In this document: positions 44,792-54,697 of the stretch, piece by piece
Numbering within the stretch: position 1 is the first letter of the stretch
Layout: each line of letters begins with the position of its first letter
DNA from: an uncultured Eubacteriales bacterium
GTDB taxonomy: Bacteria > Bacillota > Clostridia > Oscillospirales > Acutalibacteraceae
Length of the DNA stretch: 64,000 nucleotides
Assembly (NCBI GenBank): GCA_949293815.1
Contig: CASFEZ010000004.1
Location: 1 to 64,000 of the forward strand
Direction: 5' to 3'
Notes under the pieces: model-generated
What the model saw: the letters and a program-made list of their open reading frames with translations, nothing else
Database searches by the model: none
What the model was told of the DNA's origin: nothing
Translations under genes and position numbers: made by a program

Positions 44792-46057
44792 ATGGGTATG
44801 ACAATGACCCAAAAAATTCTCGCCAAACATGCGGGACTGCCTGAAGTCAAAGCCGGACAGCTGATTTTTGCCAATCTGGATTTGGTCTTGGGCAACGACA
44901 TCACTTCCCCGGTTGCTGTTGCGGAATACGGCAAGCTCGGGTTCGATCAGGTGTTTGACAAAAAGAAAATTGCGATGGTCATGGACCATTTCGCCCCCAA
45001 CAAGGACATTAAGGCTGCCGAGCAGTGCAAAATGTGCCGGGATTTCTGCCATGAAAAGCAGATTGAAAATTTTTACGATGTGGGAAAAATGGGCGTTGAA
45101 CACGCGCTTCTGCCGGAAAAAGGTCTGGTAACCGCCGGTGATGTGGTGATTGGCGCGGATTCCCATACCTGCACCTACGGCGCGCTGGGCGCGTTTTCTA
45201 CCGGCGTCGGTTCTACCGACATGGCGTGCGGCATGGCGACCGGCAAGGCCTGGTTCAAGGTGCCCTCCGCCATTCAGTTTAAGCTGACCGGCAAATTGAA
45301 CCCCTGGGTCTCGGGCAAGGATGTCATTTTGCACATCATCGGTATGATTGGCGTGGACGGCGCTTTGTACCAGTCCATGGAATTTACCGGCGAGGGCGTC
45401 CATAACCTTTCGGTCAGCGACCGGCTCTGCATTGCCAATATGGCCATTGAGGCGGGCGGCAAAAACGGTATTTTCCCGGTGGACGATTTGACCGTCGAAT
45501 ACTTAAAAGCCCATGGCAATAAGCCCTATACCGTATTCGAGGCGGATGAGGACGCGGAGTATACCGCCGTTTACGAAATTGACCTTTCCACCATAAAGCC
45601 CACCGTTTCCTTCCCCCACCTGCCGGAGAACACCCATACGGTGGAATCCATCGAAGAACCCATTGCCATCGACCAGGTGGTCATTGGCTCCTGCACCAAC
45701 GGCAGACTGGAGGATTTGCGCATTGCTGCCGAGATTATGAAGGGCAAACAGGTTGCCGACGGTGTGCGCTGCATTGTTATTCCCGCCACCCAGCAGATTT
45801 ATTCCGACGCCATGGAAGAGGGGCTTCTGAAAATCTTCATCGACGCGGGCGCGGCGGTATCCACCCCCACCTGCGGTCCGTGCCTTGGCGGTCATATGGG
45901 TATTTTGGCCAAAGGCGAGCGGGCGGTGGCAACCACCAACCGCAACTTTGTCGGGCGCATGGGGCACCCCGAATCCGAGGTCTATCTGGCTTCTCCCGCC
46001 GTGGCGGCCGCCAGCGCCCTGACCGGCAGAATTTCCGAGCCAAAGGAGGTACTCTAA
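44792..46057 (+). CDS. leuC: 3-isopropylmalate dehydratase large subunit
   Basis: A 421-aa aconitase-family subunit of the shorter (LeuC2/homoaconitase-like) type. The [4Fe-4S] cysteines lie in [12 protein letters not shown] and [26 protein letters not shown] is conserved. With LeuD it isomerises isopropylmalate, and probably citramalate, through the dehydrated intermediates. AAGGA nine bases before the ATG. The 84-bp gap after cimA shows no clear terminator. Confidence 0.95.
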   Translation: MGMTMTQKILAKHAGLPEVKAGQLIFANLDLVLGNDITSPVAVAEYGKLGFDQVFDKKKIAMVMDHFAPNKDIKAAEQCKMCRDFCHEKQIENFYDVGKMGVEHALLPEKGLVTAGDVVIGADSHTCTYGALGAFSTGVGSTDMACGMATGKAWFKVPSAIQFKLTGKLNPWVSGKDVILHIIGMIGVDGALYQSMEFTGEGVHNLSVSDRLCIANMAIEAGGKNGIFPVDDLTVEYLKAHGNKPYTVFEADEDAEYTAVYEIDLSTIKPTVSFPHLPENTHTVESIEEPIAIDQVVIGSCTNGRLEDLRIAAEIMKGKQVADGVRCIVIPATQQIYSDAMEEGLLKIFIDAGAAVSTPTCGPCLGGHMGILAKGERAVATTNRNFVGRMGHPESEVYLASPAVAAASALTGRISEPKEVL

Positions 46058-46058
46058 G

Positions 46059-46553
46059 ATGAAATTTGCAGGTAAAGTCATTAAGTATCAGGACAATGTG
46101 GATACCGATGTTATCATCCCCGCCCGGTATTTGAACACCATCGATAAAAAAGAGTTGGCGTCCCACTGCATGGAGGATTTGGACAAAACCTTTGCTTCCC
46201 GGGTAAAACCCGGCGATATTATGGTAGCGGGCTGGAACTTCGGCTGCGGCTCCTCCCGGGAGCACGCGCCCATTGCCATTAAGGAGAGCGGCATTTCGCT
46301 GGTCATTGCCAAGAGCTTTGCCCGGATTTTTTACCGCAACAGCATCAACATCGGTCTGGCGATTCTTGAATGCGAAGAGGCTGCCGACCGTATCCAGGAG
46401 GGCGATGAAGTGGAAGCCGACCTGTCCCGGGGCGTGATTGTGGATAAAACCACCGGCGAAACCTTCAAAGCCGAGCCGTTTCCTCCGTTTATTCAGGAAA
46501 TCATCTCCTGCGGCGGATTGGTTGAAGCCGTCAAACAGGGTAAAATTCAATAA
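46059..46553 (+). CDS. leuD: 3-isopropylmalate dehydratase small subunit
   Basis: A 164-aa swivel-domain subunit, short archaeal-like type matching the LeuC type. [18 protein letters not shown] is the substrate-binding signature; the start region [16 protein letters not shown] is typical. AGGAGG of its ribosome site lies within the end of leuC, one base after whose stop this gene begins. Confidence 0.96.
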   Translation: MKFAGKVIKYQDNVDTDVIIPARYLNTIDKKELASHCMEDLDKTFASRVKPGDIMVAGWNFGCGSSREHAPIAIKESGISLVIAKSFARIFYRNSINIGLAILECEEAADRIQEGDEVEADLSRGVIVDKTTGETFKAEPFPPFIQEIISCGGLVEAVKQGKIQ

Positions 46554-46568
46554 AAGAGGTTGCTGACG

Positions 46569-47642
46569 ATGGAATTTAAGATTGCACTATTGAAAGGTGA
46601 CGGCATCGGACCGGAGATCGTGGACAGCGCTGTTGCCGTCCTGAATAAGGCGGGCGCAAAGTACGGTCATACCTTTCATTATGAAGAATATTTAATGGGC
46701 GGCTGCGCCTATGACGCCACCGGCGAACCCCTGCCCGAGGAAACAGTCAAGGGTTGTCTGGCATCAGACAGCGTGCTTTTGGGCGCGGTAGGCGGTCCGA
46801 AGTGGGATACCCTGCCCGGGCACCTGCGTCCGGAAAAGGCGCTTTTGGGCATCCGTTCCGCGCTGGGACTGTTTACGAATATCCGCCCTGCCAAGCTCTA
46901 CAAGGCGCTGAAGGCCGAATGCCCCCTGCGCCCGGATCTGATCGAAAACGGCTTTGATTTAATGATGATTCGCGAGCTGACCGGCGGCATTTACTTCGGT
47001 GAGCGGGGTCGCCGCGAGGGCAAATACGGTCCCGAGGCGTATGACACCGAATGCTATTCCGAAATGGAAGTGGAGCGCATCGCCCGTGTCGCTTTCAACT
47101 CTGCCATGAAGCGACGCAAGAATGTGATCAGCATCGATAAGGCGAATGTGCTGGAAAGCTCCCGCCTGTGGCGCGAGGTCATTCACCGGGTCGCCAAGGA
47201 ATATCCCGAGGTCACCTGCACCGATATGCTGGTGGACAACGCCGCCATGCAGCTGGTGAAAAATCCCGGGCAGTTTGATGTGGTGGTCACCTCCAATATG
47301 TTCGGCGATATTCTTTCCGATGAATCCTCCCAGATTACCGGCTCTATCGGTATGCTGCCCTCCGCTTCGCTGGGCGAGGGAAGCCGCGGGATGTATGAGC
47401 CGATTCACGGCTCCGCGCCGGATATTGCCGGTCAGAACAAGGCGAACCCCATTGCCACCATCCTCTCCGCCGCCATGATGTGCCGCTTCTCGCTGGATAT
47501 TCCCGAGGTGGCCGACGATATCGAACAGGCGGTAGATGAAGTGCTCAACGCCGGCTGGCGCACCGCCGATATTGTCGGCTCTACCGGTGTATCTCCCATC
47601 TCCTGTACAGAAATGACAGACAAAATTCTGGCTGCCATCTGA
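46569..47642 (+). CDS. leuB: 3-isopropylmalate dehydrogenase
   Basis: A 357-aa NAD-dependent decarboxylating dehydrogenase. Motifs: [18 protein letters not shown], the [10 protein letters not shown] metal/substrate stretch, VDNAAMQLV and [18 protein letters not shown]. Start at ATG 46569 ([12 protein letters not shown]) has AGAGG nine bases upstream; a TTG three codons earlier is not needed. It oxidises 3-isopropylmalate and likely also 3-methylmalate from the citramalate branch. Confidence 0.96.
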   Translation: MEFKIALLKGDGIGPEIVDSAVAVLNKAGAKYGHTFHYEEYLMGGCAYDATGEPLPEETVKGCLASDSVLLGAVGGPKWDTLPGHLRPEKALLGIRSALGLFTNIRPAKLYKALKAECPLRPDLIENGFDLMMIRELTGGIYFGERGRREGKYGPEAYDTECYSEMEVERIARVAFNSAMKRRKNVISIDKANVLESSRLWREVIHRVAKEYPEVTCTDMLVDNAAMQLVKNPGQFDVVVTSNMFGDILSDESSQITGSIGMLPSASLGEGSRGMYEPIHGSAPDIAGQNKANPIATILSAAMMCRFSLDIPEVADDIEQAVDEVLNAGWRTADIVGSTGVSPISCTEMTDKILAAI

Positions 47643-47679
47643 ATAAATATACAGAAATTGCAAAAAGAAGGTTTGACTC

Positions 47680-48747
47680 ATGCAGGAAATTAAAGTGACA
47701 TTAACCACCCACAAAAAAGAAAAACCCGCCGCCGATAAGCTCGGCTTCGGCAACTATTTTACCGACCACATGTTTATCATGGATTACTATGCCGATAAGG
47801 GTTGGGTTGACCCGCGCATTGTACCGTACGGCGATTTATCCCTGTCCCCCGCCGCGGTGGTGCTGCATTACGGGCAGGAAATTTTTGAGGGCATGAAAGC
47901 CTATCATACCCCCGCCGGTAAAGCGGTGCTGTTCCGCCCCGAAAAAAATATGGAGCGTCTGAACCTCTCTGCGGAACGCCTTTGCCTGCCGAAAATTGAT
48001 GAGGACTTCTGTGTGCAGGCCATTAAAAAGCTGGTTGCCATTGATGAAGATTGGATTCCCGAGGGGGAGAACACCTCGCTGTACATCCGTCCGTTCATGA
48101 TTGGCGTAGACGCCCACCTGGGCGTGCACCCGGCGCAGCACTGTATGTTTATTGTCATCATGTCCCCGGTAGGCTCTTACTACAAAGAGGGGCTGGACCC
48201 GGTCAAAATCTTTGTGGAGCAGGAATATGTGCGTGCGGTTCGCGGCGGCTATGGCTTTACCAAAACCGGCGGCAACTATTCCGCCTCGCTCAAATCCCAG
48301 GAGAAAGCGGAAGCGCTGGGTTATTCCCAGGTGCTTTGGCTGGACGGCGTAGAGCGCAAGTATATTGAAGAAGTCGGCACCATGAATGTGATGTTCAAAA
48401 TAAACGGCGAAATTGTAACGCCGTCTTTGGAGGGCAGCATTCTCGGCGGCATTACCCGCCGTTCCTGCCTGGAGCTGCTGCGCGCCAGGGGCTACAAAGC
48501 CACCGAGCGCAAAATTGCGTTGCAGGAGATTTTGGACGCGGCACATAACGGTACGCTGGAGGAAGCCTTCGGCACCGGCACCGCGGCTGTCATTTCGCCC
48601 ATTGGCGAATTGATTGTGGGCGATGAGCATATTGTAATCAACGGCGGCAAGATTGGCGAAACCGCCCAAATGCTCTATGACACCATCACCGGCATTCAGA
48701 ACGGTCTTATCCCCGATGAATTTGGCTGGATTCAGGAAGTAAAATAA
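47680..48747 (+). CDS. ilvE: branched-chain amino acid aminotransferase
   Basis: A 355-aa class IV PLP aminotransferase of the longer BCAT type, making Leu, Ile and Val from their keto acids. PLP lysine lies in GGNYSASLKSQEKAEALGY; EEVGTMNVMF and GGITRRSCLELL are typical. GAAGG eight bases before the ATG. It is the last gene before the operon terminator. ilvC and ilvD, needed for valine and isoleucine, are not in the operon. Confidence 0.96.
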   Translation: MQEIKVTLTTHKKEKPAADKLGFGNYFTDHMFIMDYYADKGWVDPRIVPYGDLSLSPAAVVLHYGQEIFEGMKAYHTPAGKAVLFRPEKNMERLNLSAERLCLPKIDEDFCVQAIKKLVAIDEDWIPEGENTSLYIRPFMIGVDAHLGVHPAQHCMFIVIMSPVGSYYKEGLDPVKIFVEQEYVRAVRGGYGFTKTGGNYSASLKSQEKAEALGYSQVLWLDGVERKYIEEVGTMNVMFKINGEIVTPSLEGSILGGITRRSCLELLRARGYKATERKIALQEILDAAHNGTLEEAFGTGTAAVISPIGELIVGDEHIVINGGKIGETAQMLYDTITGIQNGLIPDEFGWIQEVK

Positions 48748-48821
48748 CTGAAGCAGGAAATGTCCCCGCATACAGAGGCGGCAGGCATCAGCAGCCGGTT
48801 ATATCTCTTGTCAGAGCATGC

Positions 48822-48857
48822 GGAACCGAAAGGCGACCACCTTTCGGTTCCTTTTTG
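48822..48857 (+). terminator. terminator of the ilv-leu operon
   Basis: Stem GGAACCGAAAGG / CCTTTCGGTTCC followed by TTTTTGTTTT. Confidence 0.85.
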
Positions 48858-48909
48858 TTTTAAAGATTGGGGCTGGAAAGAAAAATGGCCGGTGAACACT
48901 AAAAAAAGA

Positions 48910-48959
48910 TTGACACGGTGTCAGTATTGTGATATAGTATAAACACTGACAGAATGTCA
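48910..48959 (+). promoter_or_regulatory. promoter with two TetR-type operators
   Basis: TTGACA (48910-48915), 17-bp spacer, TATAGT (48933-48938). Two copies of TGACA-N3-TGTCA, at 48911-48923 (over the -35) and 48947-48959 (around +1), have centres 36 bp apart. They are good candidate sites for the TetR protein encoded at 50824. Confidence 0.7.
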
Positions 48960-49040
48960 GAATAAATGCCGTGTATTGTGTCCTCCGGGACGGAAAATGC
49001 GGCATTCGGTAAGAGAAAAAATCGATTGGAGTCTTGTTTT

Positions 49041-50210
49041 ATGCTTGGAACATTCACCTATTGTAACCCGACCAAACTGTATTTTGGTGAGGACGCGCTG
49101 CAAAATCTTCCGCGCGAGCTTGCAAATTATGGAAAAAATATTGTGCTGATTTACGGCGGCGGTTCCATTAAAAAGAACGGCATTTACGATGCGGTTACGA
49201 AAATTTTGGCGGACTGCGGGAAAAATGTCGCCGAAATTGCCGGCGTTATGCCCAACCCGACCGTGGATAAACTGTATGAGGGCATCGAAATTGCCAGAGC
49301 GCACAATGCAGATCTGCTGCTTGCCGTGGGCGGCGGCTCGGTTTGCGACTATGCTAAGGCGGTTTCGGTATCCGTCAACTGCCGGGAAGATCCCTGGGAG
49401 AAGTATTATCTGCGTTTTGAGGAGCCGGATTGTGAGGTATTGCCAGTAGGATGTGTGCTGACCATGGTGGGCACCGGCTCGGAAATGAATGCCGGTTCGG
49501 TGATCACCAATCCCCATACACACCAGAAAATTGGACATGTATTTGCCGATGAAAAGATAATGCCGCGCTTTTCTATCCTGAATCCGAAGTATACTCTGAC
49601 ATTGCCGCATTACCAGATGGTTGCCGGAATTTATGATATTTTCAATCACATTTGTGAGCAGTATTTTTCCGGCGAGGACGACAATACCAGCGACTATTTG
49701 AGCGAGGGGCTGATGCGTTCGGTTATCCATGCCAGCCGTATTGCCAATCAGAATCCGCAGGATTATGAGGCGCGCAGCAATCTGATGTGGAGCGCCACCT
49801 GGGCGCTGAATACGCTGGTTTCCCGCGGCAAATCCACCGACTGGATGGTGCATATGCTCGGGCAGGCGGCGGGCGCGTACACCGATGCGACCCACGGCAT
49901 GACACTTTCTGCGGTATCTCTTCCTTACTACCGGCATATCATGCCTTACGGTCTTGCGAAATTCAAACGCTTTGCTGTAAATGTATGGGATGTGGAGCCC
50001 ACCGGCAAAAGTGATGAGGACATTGCCGTCCAAGGGCTTGCCGCCATGGAAGACTGGATGCGGGAGCTGGGGCTTGTCATGAAGCTTTCCGATTTGGGCG
50101 CAACGGAAGAGATGCTCGAAGGGATTGCCCATGGCGTGCTTGTGATGTCCGGCGGTTACCATGTGCTTGACAGAAAGGAAATTTTGGAAATTTTGAAGGA
50201 GAGCTTATAA
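49041..50210 (+). CDS. iron-containing alcohol dehydrogenase (BDH/YqhD type)
   Basis: A 389-aa group III metal-dependent alcohol dehydrogenase, reducing aldehydes with NAD(P)H. The NAD(P) region GGGSIKKNGIYD and VGGGSVCDYAKAVS, and the metal-binding His of FNHICEQY and VHMLGQAAGAYTDATHG, are visible. It resembles the butanol dehydrogenase/YqhD branch, often induced by reactive aldehydes. Start 49041 has GGAG nine bases upstream. Its stop overlaps the flavodoxin start (TAATG). Likely repressed by the nearby TetR. Confidence 0.93.
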   Translation: MLGTFTYCNPTKLYFGEDALQNLPRELANYGKNIVLIYGGGSIKKNGIYDAVTKILADCGKNVAEIAGVMPNPTVDKLYEGIEIARAHNADLLLAVGGGSVCDYAKAVSVSVNCREDPWEKYYLRFEEPDCEVLPVGCVLTMVGTGSEMNAGSVITNPHTHQKIGHVFADEKIMPRFSILNPKYTLTLPHYQMVAGIYDIFNHICEQYFSGEDDNTSDYLSEGLMRSVIHASRIANQNPQDYEARSNLMWSATWALNTLVSRGKSTDWMVHMLGQAAGAYTDATHGMTLSAVSLPYYRHIMPYGLAKFKRFAVNVWDVEPTGKSDEDIAVQGLAAMEDWMRELGLVMKLSDLGATEEMLEGIAHGVLVMSGGYHVLDRKEILEILKESL

Positions 50211-50683
50211 TGAATCAGGTGCTTGTCGCTTATTTTTCCGCCAGCGGTGTGACCGCCCGTGTAGCACAGGAAATGGCAGAAGCCATTGGGGCGGATCTAT
50301 ACGAAATCGCGCCGGCGGAGATATATACCTCTGCCGATTTGAATTGGATGAATAAAAAGAGCCGCAGCTCGGTGGAGATGAATGACCCTGCCTGCCGTCC
50401 CGCCATTGCGAAGACAGCGGAAAACATGGCGCAGTATGATACCGTTTTTATCGGTTTCCCTATCTGGTGGTATGTGCAGCCGCGGATTATCGATACCTTT
50501 TTGGAAAGCTATGATTTTACCGGCAAAACGCTGATCCCTTTCGCCACCTCCGGCGGCAGCGGCATCGGCAAGGCGGAGAAAAGCATGCAGACCATGGTGC
50601 CGAACGCCAATTGGAAAGAGGGCGCGCTGCTGCATCCCGGCACAGCCGCTGCTTGGGCAAAGGAAGTTATAAAGCAGCTGTAA
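50210..50683 (+). CDS. flavodoxin
   Basis: A 157-aa FMN-binding protein. The phosphate loop VLVAYFSASGVTARVA, IGFPIWWYVQPRIIDTFLES, and PFATSGGSGIGKAEKSM place it in the flavodoxin_4-like family commonly linked to aldo-keto or alcohol dehydrogenase stress operons. It overlaps the alcohol dehydrogenase stop by one base, so the two are translationally coupled and probably act in the same redox response. Confidence 0.9.
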   Translation: MNQVLVAYFSASGVTARVAQEMAEAIGADLYEIAPAEIYTSADLNWMNKKSRSSVEMNDPACRPAIAKTAENMAQYDTVFIGFPIWWYVQPRIIDTFLESYDFTGKTLIPFATSGGSGIGKAEKSMQTMVPNANWKEGALLHPGTAAAWAKEVIKQL

Positions 50684-50738
50684 AAACCGCGGTCAACCGC
50701 GCAAACAGCACGCGGAAAACCAGCCGACGGTTTCTTGT

Positions 50739-50767
50739 TTGACATATCCTGAAAAACCGCCTATAAT
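50739..50767 (+). promoter_or_regulatory. promoter of the TetR gene
   Basis: TTGACA (50739-50744), 17-bp spacer, TATAAT (50762-50767). It lacks the TGACA-N3-TGTCA repeats seen at 48910. Confidence 0.75.
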
Positions 50768-50823
50768 AGAGACGATATGCGTCGTTTTTTGCCGCAAAGA
50801 TTACGATGGGAAGGAAGAGCGCC

Positions 50824-51453
50824 ATGCCAAAGGGTTCTCAGGAGCTGACAAATGCCAGAAAAGAGGAAATTCTCAACGCCTGTGCCGCTTTGTATGAGAC
50901 GATGGGCTTTAAGGAGATCACCATTTGTGATATCGGGAAGAAAACCTCCTTTACCCGCACTTCCATTTATAATTATTTCCAGACCAAAGAGGAAATTTTT
51001 CTCGGTTTGTTTCAGCGTGAGCATGAGTTGTGGGCTGCGGATCTTTATGCCATCGCCGCCGAGGATGCACCTTTGACAGCGCAGGCTTTTGCGCAGCGCG
51101 TAGCTGCTACCCTGGAAAAGCGCGGCTGTATGCTCAAGCTGATGAGTATGAATCTTTATGATATGGAAGATAACTGCCGTCTTGAAAATTTGGTGTCGTT
51201 CAAAAAAGCCTATGCGCAAACGCTGAAGGCGATGACCGACTGTCTTTCGCATTGCTTCCCCGCTATGAGCGAAAAAGAGAAGCAGGAGATTCTTTACGCT
51301 TTTTTCCCGTTTCTGCACGGCGTTTATCCATATACCAGCCATACCCAAAAGCAAAAAGCCGCCATGCAAATCGTGGGGCTTACACCGCCGCCCTGCACGG
51401 TGCAATCGCTGGTGCAGTCCTTGCTGCTAAAATTATTGTCCGATTACGCCTGA
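50824..51453 (+). CDS. TetR-family transcriptional regulator
   Basis: A 209-aa protein with an N-terminal TetR helix-turn-helix (RKEEILNACAALYETMGFKE, ITICDIGKKTSFTRTSIYNY, FQTKEEIFLGLF) and a C-terminal ligand/dimer domain with several Cys and Met. The start at 50824 (MPKGSQELTNARK) was chosen for AGGAAG spacing; an ATG six codons upstream is possible. It follows the dehydrogenase/flavodoxin pair and is the probable binder of the repeats at 48911 and 48947. Confidence 0.92.
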   Translation: MPKGSQELTNARKEEILNACAALYETMGFKEITICDIGKKTSFTRTSIYNYFQTKEEIFLGLFQREHELWAADLYAIAAEDAPLTAQAFAQRVAATLEKRGCMLKLMSMNLYDMEDNCRLENLVSFKKAYAQTLKAMTDCLSHCFPAMSEKEKQEILYAFFPFLHGVYPYTSHTQKQKAAMQIVGLTPPPCTVQSLVQSLLLKLLSDYA

Positions 51454-51511
51454 AAAACCAATTTTTTCATTTTTCAAAAATAAACTTCAGACGGCAATTC
51501 TTTGGCAATCA

Positions 51512-51559
51512 ACGCCCTGCCCGTAAGGCTGTTCGCCTTACGGGCAGGGCGTTTTGTTT
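51512..51559. terminator. bidirectional terminator
   Basis: 17-bp stem ACGCCCTGCCCGTAAGG / CCTTACGGGCAGGGCGT then TTTTGTTT, between convergent tetR and ABC permease genes. Confidence 0.85.
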
Positions 51560-51565
51560 GAGGAA

Positions 51566-54022
51566 TTATTCATGGCAGCGTACTGCGTCGGCTACGGGAG
51601 CGCAGTACAGTCGGGATACCGGCAGCTGACCGGCCAGCGCCGCCAGCGCGAGATAGCTCAGGTCAAACAGCAGCAGCGCCGTCAAGGGCAGACTGCCGTA
51701 CCCCACAGAAAAGAAGGTGCGGTTCAAAAGCACGCAAATGCCAAGGGCGGCTCCGGTGCCCAACAGAAGCGGAATGCCGATTTCCAGCAGCGTCTCCAAC
51801 AGCAGAATGCGCCGGAAATCTCCTTTTTGCAGCCCCACCGCCCGCAAAAAGCCCCAAAGGCTTCTGCGCCGGTTGACCTTCAGGTTGCTGTGCAGCGCCA
51901 TGGCGAACAGGGAAAACACCGCCAGAGCCGTGCCGCCGATGGCGCTGAGCTGCGAAAGACTGTTCGCCAGCGTTTCCAGCTGCTGCCGCTCCTGTAAATT
52001 CTGGCGGACATCCAATTGCTTCCCTTCGGTTTGGTACCAGTCGGAAAGGTTCGTCAGCAGCCTTTCCAGCTCTTCGGTATCATCGGGACTTTTGACGCTG
52101 AGATAAACAAAGCTGCTGGCCATAGGCATTTGCAGGGCGGAAAAACTTTCCGATGACCACATGAACTCTCCAATCGCCAGAGCGTCCATGCTGTTTTCGG
52201 AAAGCCCCGCGGTGTCCAGACAGGCGGCAACCGTAACGGTCAAATCCTGCCGCCGCCAGCTTCCGTTATCGGGTAAAACAGCGGTCAATACAAGGGTGTC
52301 GCCCGTCTGCCAGGCGGGCGTTTCGCTGCGGCTGTCATAGGTGTAAAGAACTGCCGTGCCATTGCTGAGTGCTTCGGGGGAGAGGTTCCCTTCGTGGGGC
52401 AGGGCAGCAAGGCGGGTCAAAAAGGACGGATTCACCCCAATAATCAGTCGGGGCGTCAGGCTCTCCTGTGGTGTAAAACCAAAGGTTTGCCGCTCTTCGG
52501 CGGTAAAGGGCACCGGATTGCTGCCCTCGTGGGAAAAACAGTACAGCCGTTTGATGGCGGCCATGGTTTGCACCTCGGGATGGTTTTCCAAAAGCGATAT
52601 GTCGCTGTCCGATATGCCATAATATGGATTCATGGCAATGGTGCCGGTGCTGTCGTAGGAACCGCTGCTACAGACCAGCGTGTAGTCGGCGGGCGCAATT
52701 TGCGCGCTGCGCTCCCGAAAAGCGTCGGCGCAGAACAGACCGCAGCCGAACAGAATCAGCGATATAAAGACCATCACTGCGGCGCTTCCGGCGCTCTCGC
52801 CGTTGAGCTGATAGCTTTTGATGGCATAGAGCAGAACCGGGTTGTTTGAGGTAAAACCGGACTTTTTTGCCGCCGGCGGAACATCGTTGTAGTACAGCAG
52901 GTTCCGCAGAACCGGGGCTTTCATTTCCTTCAGGCAGCTGCCGTAAAGCAGCAAAAAGACGGGCAGAACGCTAAGGCACCAAAGCAGCAGCAGAACCGCC
53001 GGATGAAAGAAAAAGGCAAAGGGCGCGGTATCCCGTCCAAGGAACCATCGCACCATGGCGCACCCGAGCCCTGCGCCCACAAGGGAAGCGGGCAGCAGCT
53101 CGGCAAAAATGCTCCACAGGTAATAGCGCTTGAGGTCGGCAACCGTCAGACCGCCGAGCTTCAAATGACCGATTTGCTCGCTGCGGTCTTTTTTTTCGGC
53201 GGTAAAGATACAGACGATGAAAAACACTGCGGCAGCGCCGGTGGCTATGGCGCTCAGATATACAAAGGCCCCTTCGTTCAGTCCCAGCGCGGCGGAAAGG
53301 GTTGCCCCATAGTTCGGCTGGGCAGAAACCACCCCGGCAAGGTTCTCGATTTCCGCCAAAGACGGCGCGGTGTTCCCCTCAAAGGTAAGCGCATAAAGCC
53401 GGTAGAGCGGCGACAGGTTTTCTTCTTTTGCAAAGCTGTCCGCAACCAGCGCGTTTGGCAGCGGCGCGGTATCGCTTTGGCTCTGGTTAGCGGAGGTATC
53501 GGCTAAAATGCCGCAAAGGGTAAAGGTTTTGCGCATGGTCTGCTCGTTATGGGCAAACAGGGTCAGGGAAATGGTTTGCCCAAGGTCGGCGTCGGGATAA
53601 AACAGAGAAAGCAGCGATTCTTCCACGGCGATTTGCGTGCCTGTTTCGGGCAAAACGCCCGCCGTAAGGCGTATATGCTGCATATCCCGCGCCGTCGCAT
53701 CTGCCGTGCCAATGACAAGGCGCCGTGTGGACAGCTCCTCTGTGGTGCTGCCGTACGCCAGCACCGTAAGGCTTCCCGACGTGCAGCGGGAATAGGTTTG
53801 CCGTATCGTTTGCAGCGCCTGTTCGTTTTCGGCGGCAATCAAAAAATCCTGCTCCCCGTAAAGCATGGCGCGGTTTTCCTTTTGGGTGCAAAGAAAGCTG
53901 TACAGCAGCATCCCTTCGCCGATGATGAAAGCGCTGCATAAAAGGTATAGCACCGCTTTTTTCAGGTAGGTTTTCGGATGGGCGCGCAAAAAACGCAGCC
54001 AAAGGAGAAATAGGGGTCTCAT
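51566..54022 (-). CDS. FtsX-like ABC transporter permease, 818 aa
   Basis: An 818-aa two-half permease of the same build as the 851-aa protein at 34916: N-terminal helix, extracytoplasmic domain, three helices around residues 230-370, another near 415, a second extracytoplasmic domain, and a C-terminal FtsX block (IGGTALAVFSLFAMALHSNL then KVNRRRSLWGFLRAVGL). Sequence similarity to that protein is modest. Start at ATG 54022 overlaps the ATPase stop (ATGA), with GAGGGG upstream; a GTG two codons earlier is less likely. Confidence 0.9.
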   Translation of the reverse strand: MRPLFLLWLRFLRAHPKTYLKKAVLYLLCSAFIIGEGMLLYSFLCTQKENRAMLYGEQDFLIAAENEQALQTIRQTYSRCTSGSLTVLAYGSTTEELSTRRLVIGTADATARDMQHIRLTAGVLPETGTQIAVEESLLSLFYPDADLGQTISLTLFAHNEQTMRKTFTLCGILADTSANQSQSDTAPLPNALVADSFAKEENLSPLYRLYALTFEGNTAPSLAEIENLAGVVSAQPNYGATLSAALGLNEGAFVYLSAIATGAAAVFFIVCIFTAEKKDRSEQIGHLKLGGLTVADLKRYYLWSIFAELLPASLVGAGLGCAMVRWFLGRDTAPFAFFFHPAVLLLLWCLSVLPVFLLLYGSCLKEMKAPVLRNLLYYNDVPPAAKKSGFTSNNPVLLYAIKSYQLNGESAGSAAVMVFISLILFGCGLFCADAFRERSAQIAPADYTLVCSSGSYDSTGTIAMNPYYGISDSDISLLENHPEVQTMAAIKRLYCFSHEGSNPVPFTAEERQTFGFTPQESLTPRLIIGVNPSFLTRLAALPHEGNLSPEALSNGTAVLYTYDSRSETPAWQTGDTLVLTAVLPDNGSWRRQDLTVTVAACLDTAGLSENSMDALAIGEFMWSSESFSALQMPMASSFVYLSVKSPDDTEELERLLTNLSDWYQTEGKQLDVRQNLQERQQLETLANSLSQLSAIGGTALAVFSLFAMALHSNLKVNRRRSLWGFLRAVGLQKGDFRRILLLETLLEIGIPLLLGTGAALGICVLLNRTFFSVGYGSLPLTALLLFDLSYLALAALAGQLPVSRLYCAPVADAVRCHE

Positions 54023-54693
54023 GTGCACCCCTCCCCGCAGATACCGCCGTCGGCAATGCGGATGGTGCGATCCGCCAAAGCCGTAAAATCCGCATCGTGG
54101 GTGACGATAACCAGAATGGGACGGTACAGCTTCTGCAAGGCAAACAATACCTGCTTTACGGTTTCGGCGGAAGCGGAGTCCAGATTGCCGGTCGGCTCAT
54201 CGCACAAAATCACCTTGGGGCGGTTAATCAGCGCGCGGGCGATGGCGCAGCGCTGCTGCTGCCCGCCGGAAAGCTGGCTGGGCAGATGGGAAAGCCGGTC
54301 TTTCAAATCCAGCTGCTCGACAAGACTGTCAAGATACCAATCCGAAAGCTCCTTGTCCGCCAAAAGGGCGGGCAGCTTGATGTTTTCCCGAACCGTCAGC
54401 TCCGGTATCAGATGGTAGGATTGGAACACATAGCCAATATTTTCCCGCCGAAAGACGGAAAGCGGCGCCTCCGGCAGGGCGGTGATTTCCTGTTTGTCGA
54501 AAAAGATTTTCCCGCTGTCCGGCGTATCCAATCCGCCCAGCATATGCAGCAGCGTGGATTTGCCGGAACCGCTTTTGCCCATGATGCAGACGCTTTCGCC
54601 GTCTTCCATGCGCAGCGATAGATTGCGCAGGGCATATACTTCGTTTTCCTTGCCTTTGTTGTAGATTTTTGTCAGATTGTTTACGGTAATCAA
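54019..54693 (-). CDS. ABC transporter ATPase, LolD/MacB type
   Basis: A 224-aa ATPase with Walker A GKSGSGKST, Q-loop FQSYHLIPELTVRENI, signature LSGGQQQRCAIARAL, Walker B VILCDEPTGNLD and VTHDADFTAL. The start is a TTG at 54693 (reading (M)ITVNNLTKIYNKG): AGGAGGTG lies seven bases upstream and the family begins at this point, while no ATG is suitably placed. It partners the permease encoded next. Confidence 0.93.
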   Translation of the reverse strand: MITVNNLTKIYNKGKENEVYALRNLSLRMEDGESVCIMGKSGSGKSTLLHMLGGLDTPDSGKIFFDKQEITALPEAPLSVFRRENIGYVFQSYHLIPELTVRENIKLPALLADKELSDWYLDSLVEQLDLKDRLSHLPSQLSGGQQQRCAIARALINRPKVILCDEPTGNLDSASAETVKQVLFALQKLYRPILVIVTHDADFTALADRTIRIADGGICGEGCT

Positions 54694-54697
54694 GGAA

